Assembly: GCA_947177225.1 (NCBI GenBank) | Contig: CAMWTS010000005.1 | Span: 1 to 64,000, forward strand | Source: an uncultured Alistipes sp. | GTDB taxonomy: Bacteria > Bacteroidota > Bacteroidia > Bacteroidales > Rikenellaceae | DNA: 64,000 bases | Direction of reading: 5' to 3' | Shown here: in pieces, positions 25,759-34,371 of the stretch | Layout of the letters: each line of letters begins with the position of its first letter | How positions within the stretch are numbered: the first letter of the stretch is position 1 | Translations under genes and position numbers: made by a program | Notes under the pieces: generated by a model | The model's database searches: none | What the model was told of the DNA's origin: nothing | What the model saw: only the letters and a program-made list of their open reading frames with translations

Positions 25759-25890
25759 ATGGCAAAGAGTAGCGGCGGTGTGCGAGGTCGAGGATCATTG
25801 GCTCCTGCTCCGCGTATAGTAGGGTTCAAGGAGTCGGACAAGGCGGTATTGTTGGAGTATCGCTATATGATCGAGTATGCTCCGTTTTGA
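25759..25890 (+). CDS. Small ORF, 43 aa, unknown
   Basis: Encodes MAKSSGGVRGRGSLAPAPRI followed by a short acidic/hydrophobic tail ending IEYAPF. Basic Gly/Ser/Arg-rich N-termini of the MAKSSGG type occur in Bacteroidales phage or mobile-element proteins, so it may be the surviving N-terminus of such a gene; this is a weak impression. Its stop TGA overlaps the ATG of the next small frame. Confidence 0.35.
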   Translation: MAKSSGGVRGRGSLAPAPRIVGFKESDKAVLLEYRYMIEYAPF

Positions 25891-26144
25891 TGAAAGTGTT
25901 TTCGTTTTTGTCCTTGCAAGAAAATCTGACAGTTTTCAACAAACAAAAGGACAACGAACAGCGCTCATTTCTTGTATAGACTATGGACGAGCATATCCGC
26001 ATGCCCGATACTCCATATCTGTTCAAGTGTGTGGTATCGCGTCGTTTATTTTTGTTTGGGTTTTGTCAGAGCCTTCTTGCAGATAAACGAAATCAGTTCC
26101 ACGCTTTCTGTTTATTGGCCGACATAGGAGTTGATCGGCGCTAA
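25890..26144 (+). pseudogene. Possible gene remnant interrupted by one in-frame TAG
   Basis: From ATG 25890 a 29-codon frame ends at TAG 25977-25979; the same frame continues with ATG 25983 for 53 codons to TAA 26142-26144. The two parts (MKVFSFLSLQENLTVFNKQK... and MDEHIRMPDTPYLFKCVVSR...) together give an 84-codon frame with one stop. No homology recognised; it may simply be non-coding. Confidence 0.25.
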
Positions 26145-26154
26145 CTCAAATGTT

Positions 26155-26745
26155 ATGAAAAACGTATTTTTTCTACCCTGGGCAGGTGCGGAGTCTGCAA
26201 CGGGAGGCATATTCGGCAAACGCATTCTCGTACTCGGCGAGAGCCATTATTGCCAAGACCATGATGCTCCGACAGAGAATCTAACGCGCGAAGCCGTTGA
26301 AAAATATTTAGCCGGCGAATATATACAATCGTTCAAACTCTTCGAACAGTCTTTGGTCGGAGCAAAAACCGACATGTCGCAGCGTCGTCAAATATGGGAT
26401 TCGCTGTTGTTCTACAACTTCGTGCAGAATCCCCTCGGCGAGACCCCGCGTCAAAAGTTGGCAGTCGATAATCCCGATCGATCGACCGACGCATTCTTCG
26501 AGGTGTTGGAAGAGCATCGTCCCCAGTATATCATCGCATGGGGCTATCGCCTGTGGGACAAGGCTATGCCTACGAAGAGATGGACTTGGGGCGACAAAAT
26601 TGTGATCGAGGGTCTGCCGCCGATCAAATTCGGGTATTACACTCTTGCCGACGGCACGCGCGTCAAGGCCGTTCCCGTCAAACACCCCTCGGCCGGATAC
26701 TCGTGGAGTAAGTGGCATCAATTCATCGAACAATTCTTAAAATAA
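26155..26745 (+). CDS. Hypothetical protein with GESHY and HPSAGYSW motifs
   Basis: 196 aa from ATG 26155 (ATG 26131 would add eight residues). Sequence shows a Rossmann-like beginning KRILVLGESHYC, a central YIIAWGYRLWDKA strand and a C-terminal VKHPSAGYSWSKW. The order of a glycine-rich strand/loop early and an HPS motif late resembles the uracil-DNA-glycosylase-like fold, but this is inference. It is 10 bp upstream of a zinc-ribbon protein gene. No experimental role known to me. Confidence 0.7.
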   Translation: MKNVFFLPWAGAESATGGIFGKRILVLGESHYCQDHDAPTENLTREAVEKYLAGEYIQSFKLFEQSLVGAKTDMSQRRQIWDSLLFYNFVQNPLGETPRQKLAVDNPDRSTDAFFEVLEEHRPQYIIAWGYRLWDKAMPTKRWTWGDKIVIEGLPPIKFGYYTLADGTRVKAVPVKHPSAGYSWSKWHQFIEQFLK

Positions 26746-26755
26746 TCAATAAATA

Positions 26756-27478
26756 ATGGAAACGCGAAAATGTCCGGCATGCGGGGAAGAGTTGACCGCC
26801 GATGCCAAGTTCTGTACGGAGTGCGGTAGGGAGATTAATTTCACAGACGATCAAAAGCCTGCCGAGCAATCCACTATTTCATGCCCGTATTGCGGAGAAC
26901 GCATAAAAGCTCAAGCTAAGAAGTGTCGTTTCTGTGGAGAATGGCTCGACGAATCGGATACGTCCGACGACATATATAATGAACAGAAAGATAATTATAC
27001 CGAAGAGTCAGAGGGCAGAGACTCTTTCCTTCTGGCCGTATTGGCCGCAATATGGAGTTGTGTTTGCAACCTTTGGGACGCTTTTGGAGAAACAGTCATC
27101 TCTTGTGCAGTATTGGCCGCGATCGCCCATTTTACCATGCCGAGCGATGAGAAAATGATTGCAAAAGCGGAGAAAGAGATGTTCGCATTCATGAAAAAAA
27201 CAGGAAACAACCTATTACCCGGTGCCGGTGATGTGTTGTCGCTTGCCATGCTTTCCGACGATACTTATAACACCGTGAAAAAACTGATACTCGGAGATAA
27301 TCGCATTGTGGTCAAAGACCACTGGCTGTGGAAGACTGTGGAAATTGTCAATGACAAGCACCCAGACGGCACCAGAATAGGGTTCGGTCTGTTCGGAGTG
27401 TCGTTCGCCGATGTCTCCGCGTCGGATATTAGTCTGTCCGGATTGGAAAAAGTGTTCGATATGTTATTGTTATTGTAG
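26756..27478 (+). CDS. Double zinc-ribbon membrane protein
   Basis: 240 aa. Two zinc ribbons: CPACGEELTADAKFCTECGREI (here read as CPACG and CTECG) and CPYCGERIKAQAKKCRFCGEW. A hydrophobic segment LLAVLAAIWSCVCNLWDAF and VISCAVLAAIAHF follow, then a soluble C-terminal part with AEKEMFAFMKKTGNN and DHWLWKTVEIVNDKHPDGTRIGFGLFG. The C-terminal part resembles DUF4359-type small membrane proteins. It is the second zinc-ribbon membrane protein within 3 kb (see 23880-24935). Probable operon with the gene at 26155. Confidence 0.75.
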   Translation: METRKCPACGEELTADAKFCTECGREINFTDDQKPAEQSTISCPYCGERIKAQAKKCRFCGEWLDESDTSDDIYNEQKDNYTEESEGRDSFLLAVLAAIWSCVCNLWDAFGETVISCAVLAAIAHFTMPSDEKMIAKAEKEMFAFMKKTGNNLLPGAGDVLSLAMLSDDTYNTVKKLILGDNRIVVKDHWLWKTVEIVNDKHPDGTRIGFGLFGVSFADVSASDISLSGLEKVFDMLLLL

Positions 27479-27536
27479 ATTGATAATCGTCATTCTGGAC
27501 ATAGCAACGCGGAGTGAAGAATCCGGGAACGACAAG

Positions 27537-27571
27537 ACGCGCGCAGACTTCTCGCCGACACTCGAAATGAA
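27537..27571. repeat. Partial copy of the dispersed intergenic repeat module
   Basis: ACGCGCGCAGACTTCTCGCC and following bases to CTCGAAATGAAA match the 3' part of the module at 16508-16551. It lies between the zinc-ribbon gene and recX. Confidence 0.65.
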
Positions 27572-27628
27572 AAACAAATATCGACCACCGAATGCTACGG
27601 CTGCACGACAATATGCTGCAACACAAAA

Positions 27629-28171
27629 CTAAAATGTCTCGCTGTCATCGACACGCATACCATTCATGACCTCCGCCACGGCGGCACCGGCCGTATCGAA
27701 GTCGTAGCCCAGCGAAAGGGCATGACGCATGAGTTTCGAGCGCAAGTCGTATGGCGACGAGTACTTCACCGTACGCAGTTTGCGCGAAAGACGCTCCGTG
27801 AGGCGATCGCGCATCTGCTCGCCGTCGAGCGACGACAATGCAGCATCGATCGTATGCCGGTCTATTCCTTTGCGCTGCAATGCCTGGCGAATCTTGTATG
27901 CACCCCAACCGCTGAGATTGAGTTTTTCACGAACGAAAGCCTCGGCATAACGTTCGTCGTCGATAAAGCGGGCTGCCACCAAACGCTGCAACACCGCCGC
28001 ACGCTGCATCTCATCGACACCCCACTGCCGCATCAGACGCATGGCGTCGCCCGACGAGCGTTCGGCACGGGCACACAACCGCATAAGCGATGCAAGAGCC
28101 TCTTCGGCCGTCTTCGTGCGACGTTCACGCACGGGGCGGGTCATCTCCCTGTCGAAATCATCGTGGCGCAT
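27629..28171 (-). CDS. recX: Regulatory protein RecX
   Basis: 180 aa. Three-helix repeats of RecX: EALASLMRLCARAERSSGDA, FIDDERYAEAFVREKLNLSGWGAYKIRQAL, GIDRHTIDAAL and a C-terminal LRSKLMRHALSLGYDFDTA. RecX modulates RecA filaments. Its start overlaps the prmC stop by 31 nt, so it is translationally coupled at the end of the lptB-aroA-aroC-prmC-recX operon. Confidence 0.9.
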   Translation of the reverse strand: MRHDDFDREMTRPVRERRTKTAEEALASLMRLCARAERSSGDAMRLMRQWGVDEMQRAAVLQRLVAARFIDDERYAEAFVREKLNLSGWGAYKIRQALQRKGIDRHTIDAALSSLDGEQMRDRLTERLSRKLRTVKYSSPYDLRSKLMRHALSLGYDFDTAGAAVAEVMNGMRVDDSETF

Positions 28172-28995
28172 ATGATTCGTTGTTTTCCGCGGAAGTCGGT
28201 CTTCGCGCCGACCTCAACGTAGTTCATATCTGTAAGCATGCGGCACAACTCGTCGGCCGCATGTTCGTATATCTCGAAATACAAGCGTCCGCCTTCTACA
28301 AGCAGCCGACGCGCTTGAAGCGCTATCGAACGATAGAATACCAGCGGATCGTCATCGTCGACGAACAGAGCCGTGTGCGGCTCGTACTGCGTGACGTTGG
28401 CACGCATCGAGCTGCGGTCGCTGCGCGGGATATAGGGCGGATTGGAGACAATGGCGTCGAAGCGGCAATCGAACAGCGTGGTGAAATCGCCCAGAGCATC
28501 GCCCTCGACAAGGCGTACACGCGGCGCATGGAGTCGGCAATTCTCAGCGGCCACAGCCAATGCTTCGGCCGAAATGTCGAGTCCCCACACCTCTGCCGCC
28601 GGCAGCATCGATGCCAAAGCCACTGCTATACAGCCGCTGCCGGTACCCACGTCGAGCAGGCGCGCATCGGCTCGCACCTCGCGTCGGATCAGGTCGACGA
28701 GCTCTTCGGTCTCGGGACGCGGAATCAAAACGCCCTCGCGCACCGCAATATCCAATCCGCAAAACTCTGCGCTGCCCGTGATATACTGCACCGGACGCCA
28801 TGCGGCAAGTTCCGACTCGATGCGATCGAGTCCCTCGATCTCCAATTCGCATGCAGGTTCGGTCAACAGCTCTCCGCGCGTGATGCCTCCCTTGGCACAA
28901 ACGATCATCTCGGCAATCTGGCGCGCCTCCTCCTCGCCGTAAAGCGGCGAAGCGATGGCGATCAACCGATGCAATATGTCGCGTCGCGAAGTCAT
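28141..28995 (-). CDS. prmC: Peptide chain release factor N5-glutamine methyltransferase PrmC
   Basis: 284 aa. N-terminal helical domain followed by PVQYITGSAEFCGLDIAVREGVLIPRPETEELVD, the SAM site LLDVGTGSGCIAVALA and the catalytic NPPYIP motif. It methylates the Gln of the GGQ motif of RF1/RF2. ATG overlaps the aroC stop by 4 nt, and the 3' end overlaps recX by 31 nt. Confidence 0.95.
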   Translation of the reverse strand: MTSRRDILHRLIAIASPLYGEEEARQIAEMIVCAKGGITRGELLTEPACELEIEGLDRIESELAAWRPVQYITGSAEFCGLDIAVREGVLIPRPETEELVDLIRREVRADARLLDVGTGSGCIAVALASMLPAAEVWGLDISAEALAVAAENCRLHAPRVRLVEGDALGDFTTLFDCRFDAIVSNPPYIPRSDRSSMRANVTQYEPHTALFVDDDDPLVFYRSIALQARRLLVEGGRLYFEIYEHAADELCRMLTDMNYVEVGAKTDFRGKQRIICATMISTGR

Positions 28996-29975
28996 GATCT
29001 GCTCTCTACAAGATACATGTCGGCCAGGGCTATGGCTGCCACGGCCTCTATTACTACCATCGCACGGCGCGCTATGCAGGCATCGTGACGTCCGCCGACG
29101 ACAAGGCGTTCCATGCGTCCGGTCGAGAAGTCGTAGGTTACCTGCTCGCGCGATATGCTCGCCGTAGGCTTCACCGCCACGCGAAACACCACATCGTTGC
29201 CATTTGTTATGCCGCCGTTAATGCCGCCCTCGTTGTTGGTAGCCGTGCGGCCGCCGGCATCGACTATGGCATCGTTACGCTCCGAGCCGTGCTTCCGCGC
29301 GCCCTCGAAGCCGTCGCCGAACTCTATGCCCTTGACGCCCGGAACTGAAAATACGAGATGGCTTATCATACTCTCGGCCGAATCGAAGAACGGTTCGCCG
29401 AGCGAGACCCGCATGCCCGATACACGGCACTCGACGACTCCGCCAACGGAGTCGCCTGCCGCAGCAGCTGCCGCAATCTCATCGTCGAACAACATCGGAT
29501 CGGTCTGCCCGCCCACACTCACCAGACGCGTCGAAAAACATGCCCACGGGACTATGCGCTTCGCCACCACACCGGCTGCCACCAGTGCCACGGTCATGCG
29601 CCCCGAAGCCTGTCCGCCGCCGCTGATATCGCAGCAGTCGCCATATTTGCGACGCTGAGTCAGATCGGCATGCGACGGTCGCGGGCAGTCGGCGAAACGG
29701 GAATAATCGGAACGGCGTATGTTTTCGTTACGGAACACGATCTCCAACGCTTCACCCGTCGTGCGACCGTCGCACAAACCGGCAATATGCGGGAAATCCG
29801 ACTCTCGGCGCGCAGTGGTGCCCACCGTCCTCGGACGACGCCGGTCGAGATCGGCGGCAAACATACCCTCGTCGAGTGCCACACCCGCCGGTATGCCCTC
29901 CACCACGACAGCTATTTCGGCCGTATGGGAGCCGCCGCGAAGCGTAACGCGCAGTTGTCGGCCAAACGTATTCAT
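28992..29975 (-). CDS. aroC: Chorismate synthase
   Basis: 327 aa. Conserved signatures: GGSHTAEIAVVVEGIPAG (signature 1 usually reads GxSHG; here SHT), RPSHADLTQRRKYG, SGGGQASGRMTVALVAAG and NNEGGINGGITNGNDV. It converts EPSP to chorismate in the shikimate pathway using reduced FMN. The N-terminal GxSHG glycine is replaced by Thr, and the protein is shorter than the usual 350-360 aa. Adjacent to aroA, with 5 bp between them. Confidence 0.93.
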   Translation of the reverse strand: MNTFGRQLRVTLRGGSHTAEIAVVVEGIPAGVALDEGMFAADLDRRRPRTVGTTARRESDFPHIAGLCDGRTTGEALEIVFRNENIRRSDYSRFADCPRPSHADLTQRRKYGDCCDISGGGQASGRMTVALVAAGVVAKRIVPWACFSTRLVSVGGQTDPMLFDDEIAAAAAAGDSVGGVVECRVSGMRVSLGEPFFDSAESMISHLVFSVPGVKGIEFGDGFEGARKHGSERNDAIVDAGGRTATNNEGGINGGITNGNDVVFRVAVKPTASISREQVTYDFSTGRMERLVVGGRHDACIARRAMVVIEAVAAIALADMYLVESRS

Positions 29976-29980
29976 GATAT

Positions 29981-31243
29981 CTATCGGTTGATTTTAAGAG
30001 AATCGAGATCGTCGAAAAACGACGGATAGCTCTTCATGACGCACTCGGCATGGCGGATAGCCACAGGTTCGTCGAGACGCAATGCCGTCACCGCGAGCGA
30101 CATGGCTATGCGATGGTCGTCGTGGCTGTCGACATCGGCCGCCACTGGACGTCCGCCCACTACGCGCATCAGATCATCATCGTAGTCCAGCTCGATATCG
30201 ATGCCCAGCTTGGCATACTCCTCGCGCAGCACCTCTCCGCGGTCGCTCTCCTTATGCGACAGACGCGACAATCCCCGTATGACACTCACACCCTCGGCCG
30301 CAGCGGCAAGAGCCACCAGCGCAGGGAACAGATCGGGAGAATCGGTTGCGTCGAACTCGAACGCATGCAGGTCGCGATGCGCCACGGTGATACGGTCGTG
30401 CTCGATGATGATCGAAGCCCCGGCGCGCTCCAATGCGCGGCACACTGCCCGATCGGCCTGCTTGGAGAGCATCGATATGTTGCGCACCGTAACCTCGCCG
30501 GCAATGGCTCCGGCGATCATCATCATGGCCGCTGCGCTCCAATCGCTCTCTATGGTGTAGTCGGCCGGGCGGAAATGCTGACCGCCCTCTATATAAAATT
30601 CGGTATAGTCACCGCTCTGGTGCATGATCTCGACACCGAAACGTTCGAGCGTCGACACGGTCATCTCGATATAGGGTGTCGACACGGCACCTTCGACCAC
30701 CACCGTCGTATCGTGCTCGGCACGCGGCAGGGCTATGAGCAGTCCGGTAACGAACTGCGACGACATCGATCCGTCGACGACAACCCGCCCGCCGCGCATG
30801 GGACCGCACACCTCGATGGGCAGTCGTCCGCCGCCGTCGCGCACCTCCACTCCGAGCGAGCGCAGCGGAGATATCATCATCGACATGGGACGATGCAGCA
30901 GCGTACCGACTCCCTCTATGGTAACAGGCGACGAATGAAGTGCAGCCACAGGTGTAAACAGACGGGCAGCCAGACCCGACTCCCCCACGCACAGACGGTC
31001 GGCGCGCGGTCTGAAACCGCCGTCGATCGTCACAGTATTATCGTCGATGATGTCTACTTTTGCACCCAACGTCTCGATACACGATATTGCCGCACGCGTA
31101 TCCTGACACAGCTCGATTCCCCTGAGCGTCGTGCGGCCGTCTGCCAGCAGTGCGGCAGCCAATGCACGTTGGGCGTAGCTCTTGGAACATGGCGGAACTA
31201 CATCGCCTTTGAGTTGATTCCCTAACGGGACGGAACTATCCAT
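29981..31243 (-). CDS. aroA: 3-phosphoshikimate 1-carboxyvinyltransferase (EPSP synthase)
   Basis: 420 aa. It begins GDVVPPCSKSYAQRALAAALLADG (the Lys-Ser-Tyr site corresponds to the S3P/PEP-binding KSxSxR region), contains GESGLAARLFTPVAALH and ends with the DSHDDHRIAMSLAVTALRL motif typical of AroA. It joins PEP to shikimate-3-phosphate. Position between lptB (5 bp) and aroC (5 bp) indicates one operon. Confidence 0.95.
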   Translation of the reverse strand: MDSSVPLGNQLKGDVVPPCSKSYAQRALAAALLADGRTTLRGIELCQDTRAAISCIETLGAKVDIIDDNTVTIDGGFRPRADRLCVGESGLAARLFTPVAALHSSPVTIEGVGTLLHRPMSMMISPLRSLGVEVRDGGGRLPIEVCGPMRGGRVVVDGSMSSQFVTGLLIALPRAEHDTTVVVEGAVSTPYIEMTVSTLERFGVEIMHQSGDYTEFYIEGGQHFRPADYTIESDWSAAAMMMIAGAIAGEVTVRNISMLSKQADRAVCRALERAGASIIIEHDRITVAHRDLHAFEFDATDSPDLFPALVALAAAAEGVSVIRGLSRLSHKESDRGEVLREEYAKLGIDIELDYDDDLMRVVGGRPVAADVDSHDDHRIAMSLAVTALRLDEPVAIRHAECVMKSYPSFFDDLDSLKINR

Positions 31244-31248
31244 ATAGA

Positions 31249-32079
31249 TTAACCTTTGGTTTGACTCTGCGATGCCTCGGCAGCATGCTCCGCGGCATCT
31301 GTTTTCTCGGCAGCGGCTCTCTGACGCGCCATCTGAGGCGAGGTGCGCAACTCGAAGTTCTTGCCGAGATAGACCTTGCGCACCATCTCGTCGTTGGCAA
31401 GATCCTCGGCCGTACCCGTTTTCAGTATCTTACCCTCGTAGAGCAGGTAGGTGCGATCGGTGATGGCGAGGGTCTCGTCGACATTGTGGTCGGTGATAAT
31501 CACACCGATATTCTTCTCTTTCAAGGTGCCGACGATGCTCTGTATATCCTCCACTGCAATGGGATCGACACCGGCAAACGGCTCGTCCAGCAAAATGAAG
31601 GCCGGATTGATCGCCACGGCACGGGCTATCTCGGTGCGGCGACGCTCGCCGCCGGAGAGCTGATTACCGAAACTCTTGCGCACCTTTTGCAGGCGGAACT
31701 CCTCAATGAGCGACTCGCAACGCTCGCGCTGGTACTGCTTGGAGAAATCGGTCATCTCCAATACCGCACGTATGTTGTCCTCGACCGACAGACGGCGGAA
31801 CACCGATGCCTCCTGCGCAAGATAGCCCACACCCATCTGCGCACGACGATAGACCGGCTCCTTCGTAATGTCGGTCACCTTGCCGTGATCGTCTTCGAGA
31901 TATATGCGCCCTTCGTTGGGTTTGATAAGACCCACTATCATATAGAACGTCGTGGTTTTACCGGCACCGTTCGGGCCCAGCAGACCGACTATCTCGCCCT
32001 GATTTACATCGATCGAGACGTGGTTCACCACCGTACGCGATTTATATGATTTGACCAGCTCGCTTGTAAAAAGTCGCAT
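31249..32079 (-). CDS. lptB: LPS export ABC transporter ATP-binding protein LptB
   Basis: 276 aa. Walker [10 protein letters not shown] at 35-43, Q-loop, signature [14 protein letters not shown], Walker [15 protein letters not shown] and the switch His in [10 protein letters not shown]. It powers LPS extraction from the inner membrane with LptFG. A C-terminal tail after residue about 245 ([19 protein letters not shown]) is low-complexity and longer than in E. coli (241 aa). First gene of the five-gene operon; a minus-strand TAACTTTG at 32107-32100 suggests a very short leader. Confidence 0.95.
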   Translation of the reverse strand: MRLFTSELVKSYKSRTVVNHVSIDVNQGEIVGLLGPNGAGKTTTFYMIVGLIKPNEGRIYLEDDHGKVTDITKEPVYRRAQMGVGYLAQEASVFRRLSVEDNIRAVLEMTDFSKQYQRERCESLIEEFRLQKVRKSFGNQLSGGERRRTEIARAVAINPAFILLDEPFAGVDPIAVEDIQSIVGTLKEKNIGVIITDHNVDETLAITDRTYLLYEGKILKTGTAEDLANDEMVRKVYLGKNFELRTSPQMARQRAAAEKTDAAEHAAEASQSQTKG

Positions 32080-32099
32080 AGAATTGTTATATTTTTTTA

Positions 32100-32138
32100 C
32101 AAAGTTATTACTTTTTCACAAAAATAGTTTTATCTTTG
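32100..32138. promoter_or_regulatory. Divergent -7 elements for lptB (minus) and recQ (plus)
   Basis: TAACTTTG on the minus strand (32107-32100) and TATCTTTG on the plus strand (32131-32138). -33 elements are weak on both sides. Confidence 0.5.
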
Positions 32139-32166
32139 GGTAAAATTTTGTCATCGAAAACGAATT

Positions 32167-34356
32167 ATGGAGGTCCAAGTGGGGGATTTGTTACACGATA
32201 AGTTAAAAGAGTATTTCGGATTTGCTTCATTCAAAGGAAATCAGGAGGCCGTCATACGCAATGTGCTGGCCGGGAAAGATACTTTCGTACTGATGCCCAC
32301 CGGCGGCGGCAAATCGCTTTGCTACCAGCTGCCGGCACTGATAATGGACGGAGTGGCGATAGTCATATCGCCCTTGATCGCACTGATGAAGAATCAGGTC
32401 GATGCCATGCGCACATTCTCCACCGAATCGGGCATAGCCCACTTCCTCAATTCGTCGCTCAACAAGTCGGCCATAGCGCAGGTGCGCCAGGACGTATTGG
32501 AGGGTCGCACGAAACTGCTCTATTTCGCACCCGAATCTTTAACCAAAGAGGACAACATCGCGTTTCTGAGAAAGATAAAGATCTCGTTCTATGCCATCGA
32601 CGAGGCGCATTGCATCTCGGAGTGGGGTCACGATTTCAGACCGGAGTACCGCCGTATAAGGCCTATCATCAACGACATAGGCACAGCACCGCTGATAGCC
32701 CTCACGGCTACTGCCACGCCGAAAGTACAGATGGACATACAGAAGAACCTGGGCATGACCGATGCCACACTCTTCCGTTCGTCGTTCAACCGTTCGAATC
32801 TCTACTACGAGATACGTCCCAAGCACAATGTCGACCGCGACATAATACGATTCATCAAGCAGCACGACGGCAAGAGCGGCATCATCTACTGCCTTAGCCG
32901 CAAAAAGGTGGAGGAGCTGGCCGAGCTTCTCGTAGCCAACGGCATCAAGGCACTGGCCTATCATGCCGGCATGGACGCGCAGACGCGCGCCGACAATCAG
33001 GACGCATTCCTGATGGAGAGGGTCGACGTGATAGTGGCCACCATAGCGTTCGGAATGGGCATCGACAAACCCGATGTAAGATATGTCATACACTACGACA
33101 TACCCAAATCGCTGGAAGGATATTATCAGGAGACCGGCCGTGCAGGACGCGACGGCGGCGAAGGTCACTGCCTGACATTCTACAACTACAAGGACATACA
33201 GAAGTTGGAGAAGTTCATGCAGGGCAAACCCGTAGCCGAGCAGGAGATCGGCAAACTGCTGCTGCTGGAAACGGTATCGTATGCCGAAAGTTCGATGTGC
33301 CGCCGCAAGACGCTGTTGCACTATTTCGGCGAGGAGTACACGGAAGAGAACTGCGGCAACTGCGACAACTGCTGCAACCCAAAGCCCAAGATCGAGGCTC
33401 GCGAGCAGATGCAGACCGTATTGTCGGCTCTGCGCGACATAGGCGACAAGTTCAAGATAGACCATCTGGTATCGGTACTGATGGGCAAGATGACAGCCAT
33501 GATAAAGAGCTACGGTCACAACAAGAGCGAATGGTTCGGAGCCGGAGCCGACAAGGACGTCAGATTCTGGAATGCCGTGATACGTCAGGGTCTGATAATG
33601 GGACTCATCGACAAAAACATAGAGAACTACGGACTCATATCGATCAACGAGTGCGGCGAGAAGTTCATATCGCACCCCAAGCCGGTTACGGTAACTCTCG
33701 ACCACGACTACGATCAGGAGGAACAAGAGGCCGAGCAGACGAGCGGGCGCGGCGGCGGTGCTGCCGACGAAGAGCTGTTCGCCATGCTCAAAGATCTGCG
33801 GCGCAAGGTGGCCAAAGAGCACGACCTGCCGCCATATGTCATCTTCCAGGATCCGTCGCTGGAAGATATGTCGATGCAGTATCCCGTCACCCTCGAAGAG
33901 TTGCAGGGCATATCGGGTGTCGGAGCCGGCAAGGCGCAGAAGTTCGGTGCGGAGTTCATCAAACTCATCAAGGCCTATGTCGAGGAGAAAGAGATCGAGC
34001 GTCCGCAGGACATAGTCGTCAAGGCCGTGGCCAACAAGTCGAGCAACAAGATATTCATCATACAGTCGATCGACCGCAAGATGGATTTCGAGGATATAGC
34101 CCGTGCGCGCAACCTCGACATGAACGAGTTGCTGACCGAGATCGAGGCCATCGTCAAGTCGGGCACGCGTCTGGACATACAATACTATCTCGACACGCTG
34201 ATGGACGAGGACAAGGTAAACGACATATACCTATATTTTAAAGAGGACGCCGAGAGCGACTCGCTCGACGATGCCGTCGAGGAGCTGGGTTCGGAGTACA
34301 CCGACGAGGAGATACGACTGGTGCGCATAAAGTTCATGTGCGAAGTGGCGAACTGA
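32167..34356 (+). CDS. recQ: ATP-dependent DNA helicase RecQ
   Basis: 729 aa. Walker A PTGGGKS near residue 44-50, DEAH box AIDEAHCISEWGHDFRPEYRR, helicase motif VIVATIAFGMGIDKPDVRYVIHYDIP and QETGRAGRDGG, then the RecQ-CT zinc site (SSMCRRKTLL ... ENCGNCDNCC) and an HRDC domain (DLRRKVAKEHDLPPYVIFQDPSLEDM). It unwinds DNA during recombination and fork repair. About 100 extra residues follow HRDC, as in other Bacteroidetes RecQ proteins. Operon with rsmA (15-bp gap). Confidence 0.96.
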   Translation: MEVQVGDLLHDKLKEYFGFASFKGNQEAVIRNVLAGKDTFVLMPTGGGKSLCYQLPALIMDGVAIVISPLIALMKNQVDAMRTFSTESGIAHFLNSSLNKSAIAQVRQDVLEGRTKLLYFAPESLTKEDNIAFLRKIKISFYAIDEAHCISEWGHDFRPEYRRIRPIINDIGTAPLIALTATATPKVQMDIQKNLGMTDATLFRSSFNRSNLYYEIRPKHNVDRDIIRFIKQHDGKSGIIYCLSRKKVEELAELLVANGIKALAYHAGMDAQTRADNQDAFLMERVDVIVATIAFGMGIDKPDVRYVIHYDIPKSLEGYYQETGRAGRDGGEGHCLTFYNYKDIQKLEKFMQGKPVAEQEIGKLLLLETVSYAESSMCRRKTLLHYFGEEYTEENCGNCDNCCNPKPKIEAREQMQTVLSALRDIGDKFKIDHLVSVLMGKMTAMIKSYGHNKSEWFGAGADKDVRFWNAVIRQGLIMGLIDKNIENYGLISINECGEKFISHPKPVTVTLDHDYDQEEQEAEQTSGRGGGAADEELFAMLKDLRRKVAKEHDLPPYVIFQDPSLEDMSMQYPVTLEELQGISGVGAGKAQKFGAEFIKLIKAYVEEKEIERPQDIVVKAVANKSSNKIFIIQSIDRKMDFEDIARARNLDMNELLTEIEAIVKSGTRLDIQYYLDTLMDEDKVNDIYLYFKEDAESDSLDDAVEELGSEYTDEEIRLVRIKFMCEVAN

Positions 34357-34371
34357 TTATAATCCGGAATT

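Noticed and set aside
32539..34182. 547-codon open frame opposite recQ
   Set aside because: Shadow of a well-supported recQ gene; no recognisable domain.
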